Source: an uncultured Flavobacteriaceae bacterium (GTDB lineage: Bacteria > Bacteroidota > Bacteroidia > Flavobacteriales > Flavobacteriaceae). From it: a DNA stretch of 8,318 nucleotides. The notes under the pieces were generated by a model, which saw only the letters and a program-made list of their open reading frames with translations, was not told the DNA's origin and ran no database searches. The translations under genes were made by a program, and so were the position numbers. The stretch spans positions 1 to 8,318 of the forward strand of contig CALIIP010000031.1 in NCBI GenBank assembly GCA_938018045.1. The letters run 5' to 3'. Positions 5,226-8,318 of the stretch are shown here, piece after piece; positions within the stretch are counted from its first letter, which is position 1; each line of letters begins with the position of its first letter.

Positions 5226-5249
5226 TTATAGTTTTTAAAGTTAACTTCG
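5219..5249 (+). promoter_or_regulatory. Predicted promoter of the RimB-RimK-M14 operon
   Basis: ATTG (5219-5222), 19 bases, then TAACTTCG (5242-5249) fit the Bacteroidota TTTG / TAnnTTTG pattern with one mismatch in each box. The start would be near 5254, leaving a leader of about 55 nt. The same TAACTTCG -7 variant is used before the DUF6090 gene at 7646-7653, which supports it being real. Confidence 0.6.
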
Positions 5250-5308
5250 CACTGTATTAGATAGAATTATGACATAATAATGTTTGAGTAAAATCCAATT
5301 TTTTTTAT

Positions 5309-5755
5309 ATGATAACAATCGGAAGAATTGATAAGGCAGATTTTCCTGAATTAAATTTACAAAATATCAAAGTTAAAGTTGATACAGGTGCTTATACTTC
5401 ATCAATTCATTGTCATGATGTAAAAGAAGTTGAATCTGAAGGAGAAAAATATATTGAGTTTGAAATTCTAGATCCATCGCATCCAGAATATGAAAATAAA
5501 GTTTATAAAGTCAAAGGTTATAAAGAAAAAGCGATAAAAAGTTCTAATGGAACAACAGAACAGCGATTTATAATTAAAACTATCATTGCTATATTTAATG
5601 AAAAATTACCTATCGAACTCTCTTTAAGCGAAAGAAGTGATATGAAGTTTCCTGTATTAATTGGAAGGAAATTCTTAAACAATAGATTTATCGTAGACAC
5701 CTCATTAACAAATATTTCTTTCAAATTGAAAATGAAAAAAAATAAAAATTCATAA
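5309..5755 (+). CDS. RimK-associated retropepsin-like aspartic peptidase (RimB type, PF05618)
   Basis: The 148-residue protein is a single-lobe, retropepsin-like aspartic protease domain. The active-site motif is VKVDTGAYTSSIHC, with D25-T-G-A at 25-28. A second conserved element is FPVLIGRKFLNNRFIVD at 114-130, matching the retropepsin hydrophobic-Gly motif after the flap. These are the hallmarks of the family once labelled 'ATP-dependent zinc protease'; a zinc-protease label is probably misleading because the motif is aspartic. Single-lobe proteases of this fold normally dimerise. There is no signal peptide, so it is cytoplasmic. It is first in an operon with rimK, 18 bp downstream, and an AstE-like peptidase. 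The natural inference is that it cuts peptides or proteins carrying the tag made by RimK. The C-terminus is lysine-rich (KMKKNKNS). Confidence 0.85.
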   Translation: MITIGRIDKADFPELNLQNIKVKVDTGAYTSSIHCHDVKEVESEGEKYIEFEILDPSHPEYENKVYKVKGYKEKAIKSSNGTTEQRFIIKTIIAIFNEKLPIELSLSERSDMKFPVLIGRKFLNNRFIVDTSLTNISFKLKMKKNKNS

Positions 5756-5773
5756 AAAAACCATAAAAAAAAC

Positions 5774-6649
5774 ATGAAAATTGCAGTATTATCTAGAAAT
5801 CCAAAGTTATATTCTACAAGAAGATTAGTTGAAGCCGGAAAAAAAAGAGGACATGAAGTTATTGTTGTTGATCACTCAAAATGCATTCTTGAATTGGAGA
5901 AAAAAAAGCCAAGGATTTTTTACAATGGTGCATATTTAGATGATATTGATGCTATTATTCCTAGAATTGGTGCTTCAGTTACTTTTTTTGGAACTTCTGT
6001 TGTGCGTCAGTTTGAAATGATGCGCATATTTTCTGCCGTAGAATCTCAAGCTTTGGTTAGATCTAGAGATAAATTGAGAAGCTTACAAATTTTAGCAAGA
6101 GCTGGAGTAGGATTACCAAAAACTGTATTCACTAATTATTCAAAAGACGTGGATCATGTAATTGATTCTGTAGGAGGTGCACCATTAGTTATTAAATTAT
6201 TAGAAGGTACTCAAGGATTAGGTGTTGTATTGGCAGAAACCAAAAATGCAGCCAGTTCGGTTATAGAAGCTTTTAATGGGTTAAAAGCGAGAGTAATAGC
6301 TCAAGAATTTATCAAAGAAGCTGGAGGAGCAGATATTCGTGCTTTTGTGGTTGATGGTGTAATTGTTGGCGCTATGAAAAGACAAGGTAAAGAAGGAGAA
6401 TTTCGTTCTAACTTACATCGAGGAGGAAGTGCAAATATTATTGAATTAACAGACCAAGAGGAATTAACTGCAATTAAAGCTGCTAGAGCTATGGGACTTG
6501 GTGTTGCAGGAGTTGACATGTTACAATCTTCAAAAGGTCCGTTGGTACTTGAAGTGAATTCTTCTCCAGGATTAGAAGGTATTGAAACTTCAACTAAAAA
6601 AGATATTGCAAAAACAATTATAAAATATCTTGAGCGAAATGTCGAGTAA
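5774..6649 (+). CDS. rimK: RimK, ATP-grasp L-glutamate ligase (ribosomal S6 modification enzyme family)
   Basis: The 291-residue protein reads almost in register with E. coli RimK throughout. It has the N-terminal pre-ATP-grasp domain (MKIAVLSRNPKLYSTRRL, IIPRIGASVTFFGT) and SRDKLRSLQILAR with K100. VIKLLEGTQGLGVVLAET follows, with K141 and the nucleotide loop 144-150, then EFRSNLHRGG (209-218) and the metal-binding D248, E260 and N262 in VLEVNSSPGLEGIE. The catalytic set is complete. E. coli RimK adds glutamates to the C-terminus of S6 and can make poly-glutamate. S6 in this window ends in KTPKK, so the local substrate is uncertain. The start at 5774 gives the canonical MKIAVLSR; an A-rich leader precedes it. 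The stop overlaps the start of the next gene by 11 bp, indicating translational coupling. Confidence 0.95.
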   Translation: MKIAVLSRNPKLYSTRRLVEAGKKRGHEVIVVDHSKCILELEKKKPRIFYNGAYLDDIDAIIPRIGASVTFFGTSVVRQFEMMRIFSAVESQALVRSRDKLRSLQILARAGVGLPKTVFTNYSKDVDHVIDSVGGAPLVIKLLEGTQGLGVVLAETKNAASSVIEAFNGLKARVIAQEFIKEAGGADIRAFVVDGVIVGAMKRQGKEGEFRSNLHRGGSANIIELTDQEELTAIKAARAMGLGVAGVDMLQSSKGPLVLEVNSSPGLEGIETSTKKDIAKTIIKYLERNVE

Positions 6650-7592
6650 TGATTTTATTATTTTAGGAAAAAGCATTAAAAGAGGGCAAAGAACTATTCT
6701 TGAAATGGATGTTGCCAAACTTCACACTAGAAATAGTTTACGAATTCCAATAATTATTGATAGAGCAAAAATTGATGGTCCTGTATTATTATTAATGGGC
6801 GGAGTTCATGGTGATGAATCTAATGGTGTTGCAATTGTTCGTGAAATCATCCGTAAAAAATACAATAGACCAAAAAGAGGAACAATAATTTGTATTCCGG
6901 TTTTTAATATTTTTGGATATTTAAATCAGTCAAGAGAGTTTCCTGACGGAAGAGATTTAAATAGAATGTTTCCAGGATCTGCAACTGGATCATTGGCAAG
7001 CCAATTTGCAAATAAGTTCACCAAAGAAATCGCTCCGCTAGTTGATTATGTAATCGATTTTCATACAGGAGCAGCTGGAAGAGAAAATTTTCCAAATGTA
7101 AGATGTGTGTTTGGAGAAGAAAACACCTTTGATTTAGCAAAATTATTTGGCGCTCCATATATTGTTAATTCAAATTATATATCAAAATCTATTAGAGAAA
7201 CAATGCATAAAATGGGTAAAACTATTTTACTTTTTGAAGGTGGAAAATCTCTTGAACTTGACCAAAGTGTAATTGATTGTGGAGTTGATGGCGCTTTGAA
7301 TATCATGAAAAAATTGAAGATGCAGGACGGTGAAATCATAATTAAAAAAGATCCAATTATCATTGAAGATAGTAAATGGATTCGCGCACCTTACTCAGGA
7401 ATGTTTCAATCATTAGTGAAAAATGGTAGTAAAGTTACATATAAAACTGTTTTAGGTAAAATTTATGACCCTTTTGGTGAATTTGAAAAAAAAGTATTTG
7501 CTCCTTTTGATTGCTATATTTTTGGACTTAACACTGCTCCTATAGTATATAAAGGAGATGCTATTTTTCATGTGAGTACTGAAGCAAAGTAA
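6639..7592 (+). CDS. Succinylglutamate desuccinylase/aspartoacylase-family (M14-like) zinc hydrolase, RimK-associated
   Basis: This 317-residue AstE/AspA-type carboxypeptidase-fold enzyme has a complete zinc site: H57 and E60 in GGVHGDESNG, and H142 in VIDFHTG. DGRDLNRMFPG (103-113) carries the substrate-binding Arg and Asn-Arg, and E200 in LLFEGGKS is the likely catalytic acid/base. The C-terminal third (about 246-312) is the beta-barrel, lipoyl-like domain typical of the family (RAPYSGMFQSLVKNGSKV, then APFDCYIFGLN). The frame is open to a TTG at 6630, but ATG 6639 is chosen; it overlaps the end of rimK by 11 bp. Such enzymes have been described beside RimK and the retropepsin-like protease and are thought to remove or trim the amide-linked tag. 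They are not thought to act in arginine degradation, and no ast gene is present. Substrate unknown. Confidence 0.88.
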   Translation: MSSNDFIILGKSIKRGQRTILEMDVAKLHTRNSLRIPIIIDRAKIDGPVLLLMGGVHGDESNGVAIVREIIRKKYNRPKRGTIICIPVFNIFGYLNQSREFPDGRDLNRMFPGSATGSLASQFANKFTKEIAPLVDYVIDFHTGAAGRENFPNVRCVFGEENTFDLAKLFGAPYIVNSNYISKSIRETMHKMGKTILLFEGGKSLELDQSVIDCGVDGALNIMKKLKMQDGEIIIKKDPIIIEDSKWIRAPYSGMFQSLVKNGSKVTYKTVLGKIYDPFGEFEKKVFAPFDCYIFGLNTAPIVYKGDAIFHVSTEAK

Positions 7593-7598
7593 TTTCTG

Positions 7599-7614
7599 TA
7601 AATAATATTATTTA
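7599..7614. repeat. Perfect 16-bp AT-only palindrome after the Rim operon
   Basis: TAAATAATATTATTTA starts 7 bp after the stop codon of the M14-like gene. It has no loop and no T-run, so it is a poor terminator. It could be a protein site or chance in AT-rich sequence. It lies just upstream of the -33 box (7622) of the DUF6090 promoter. Confidence 0.3.
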
Positions 7615-7621
7615 GTCTCGT

Positions 7622-7653
7622 TTTGAATTTAGCATAGAAATTGCTTAACTTCG
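7622..7653 (+). promoter_or_regulatory. Predicted promoter of the DUF6090 gene
   Basis: TTTG (7622-7625), a perfect -33, is followed by 20 bases and TAACTTCG (7646-7653), one mismatch from TAnnTTTG. Transcription would begin near 7658, about 33 nt before the ATG at 7691. The gene is therefore probably not part of the Rim operon. Confidence 0.65.
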
Positions 7654-7690
7654 TAGGGAACTAATTGCTAATTATCTACCAACTTACCAT

Positions 7691-8318
7691 ATGATAAAAT
7701 TCTTTCGAAAAATTCGTAAAAATCTACTTTCTGAAAACAAATTCAGCAAATATCTATTGTATGCAATTGGTGAGATTGTTTTAGTCATGATTGGTATTTT
7801 ACTAGCACTGCAAGTAAGTAATTGGAATACTCAACGTCAAGAGAACCAAGCAAACGTCCTATTATTAAAAAAACTAGATAGTGAACTTCAATTGAATATC
7901 AATAGATTAGTAGATTTAAAAGATGGCGGAGTTAGTTATGAGAATAGAATTGAAAGAAGTGATTCTTTACAAATTATGTTATCTAATGGATTAACTAAAA
8001 ATAATATTGACAGAGCAATTAAAGGTTATTTTGTTTCAAATACATTGAATTTATATACTTCTACGTATGAAGAAATGAAAAATACTGGAAAGCTCTACAA
8101 ACTTGGTTCAGATAAGCTTTTAAATGAAATTGAAGCCTACTATAGATTGTGTGATAGAGAAAGTTTTTATGTCTTACAGATTAACAAAGAAGTTCGCTCT
8201 CAAATAAAAAATGATATCAATAAAGGCTGGTTTAAAGTCCAACAAGACTATTATACTTTTGGAAAAGAATTAACAATAAAAGACAATCCTTGGTTATTTG
8301 ATAGGCAATCACAAGAAT
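7691..8318 (+). CDS. DUF6090 family membrane-anchored protein (N-terminal part)
   Basis: The frame opens at ATG 7691 and runs without a stop to the window end (209 codons), so the C-terminus is missing. It begins MIKFFRKIRKNLLSENKFSKY, a basic cytoplasmic stretch, followed by one transmembrane helix at about 23-42 (LYAIGEIVLVMIGILLALQV). The signature SNWNTQRQENQ then leads into a long charged, probably helical region. The pattern KYLLYAIGEIVLVMIGILLALQ-NWN is the hallmark of DUF6090, a family I know from Flavobacteriia, often in several copies per genome. Function is unknown; the topology suggests a single-pass inner-membrane protein with most of its mass outside the cytoplasm. It has its own promoter, separate from the Rim operon. 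A single Cys (C152) lies in the soluble part seen here. Confidence 0.85.
   Translation, partial: MIKFFRKIRKNLLSENKFSKYLLYAIGEIVLVMIGILLALQVSNWNTQRQENQANVLLLKKLDSELQLNINRLVDLKDGGVSYENRIERSDSLQIMLSNGLTKNNIDRAIKGYFVSNTLNLYTSTYEEMKNTGKLYKLGSDKLLNEIEAYYRLCDRESFYVLQINKEVRSQIKNDINKGWFKVQQDYYTFGKELTIKDNPWLFDRQSQE

Noticed and set aside
5518..5775. Minus-strand 85-residue open frame
   Set aside because: It is the reverse shadow of the retropepsin-like peptidase gene; its Phe-rich start comes from the A-runs before rimK.
6639..7592. Arginine catabolism astE or a true aspartoacylase
   Set aside because: No ast genes are nearby, and coupling to rimK and the retropepsin-like protease points to the RimK-associated branch of the family.
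7599..7614. Intrinsic terminator after the Rim operon
   Set aside because: The palindrome is AT-only, has no loop and is not followed by a T-run.

Overview
The window is AT-rich, compact DNA that looks like a chromosome segment of a marine-type member of the Flavobacteriaceae (Bacteroidota). Four things point there. Promoters have the Bacteroidota form (TTTG-like -33, about 19-20 bp, TAnnTTTG-like -7). Most genes lack a Shine-Dalgarno sequence. Two proteins belong to families I know mainly from this phylum (DUF6495 and DUF6090). A dispersed repeat with the core TCGAGCGCAGTCGA, which I remember from flavobacterial genomes, is also present. No tRNA, rRNA, CRISPR array, insertion sequence or prophage is visible, and no gene-free stretch exceeds 300 bases.

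Left part (1-938): two divergent genes of micro-oxic respiration. On the minus strand is the N-terminus of a CcoI/FixI-type copper P-type ATPase, cut by the window edge. On the plus strand is an Fnr-like Crp-family regulator. Between them lies a perfect palindrome with an FNR-type TGAT-N4-ATCA core, placed about 41.5 bp upstream of the inferred ATPase start site.

Middle (932-5159): a minus-strand block. Read in its own direction, it runs HMG-CoA lyase, then the rpsF-rpsR-rplI operon with a strong promoter and a good intrinsic terminator, then an M23 metallopeptidase without a signal peptide, a DUF6495 protein, a 73-bp inverted repeat, and trmH, whose 3' end overlaps the regulator gene convergently.

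Right part (5309-7592): a plus-strand three-gene operon encoding a retropepsin-like aspartic peptidase (RimB type), the ATP-grasp ligase RimK, and an AstE/AspA-like M14 zinc peptidase. Gene-neighbourhood studies have described this RimK-plus-two-peptidases cassette as a peptide-tagging system. The S6 protein encoded 1.1 kb away ends in lysines rather than the acidic tail used by E. coli RimK, so the substrate here is open. The window ends in a membrane-anchored DUF6090 gene with its own promoter.

The points most worth a second look are the Rim cassette with an atypical S6, the Fnr-like regulator that keeps only three of the four aligned cluster cysteines together with its palindromic site, an apparently leaderless GTG start for HMG-CoA lyase, and an isolated Shine-Dalgarno sequence before rplI.
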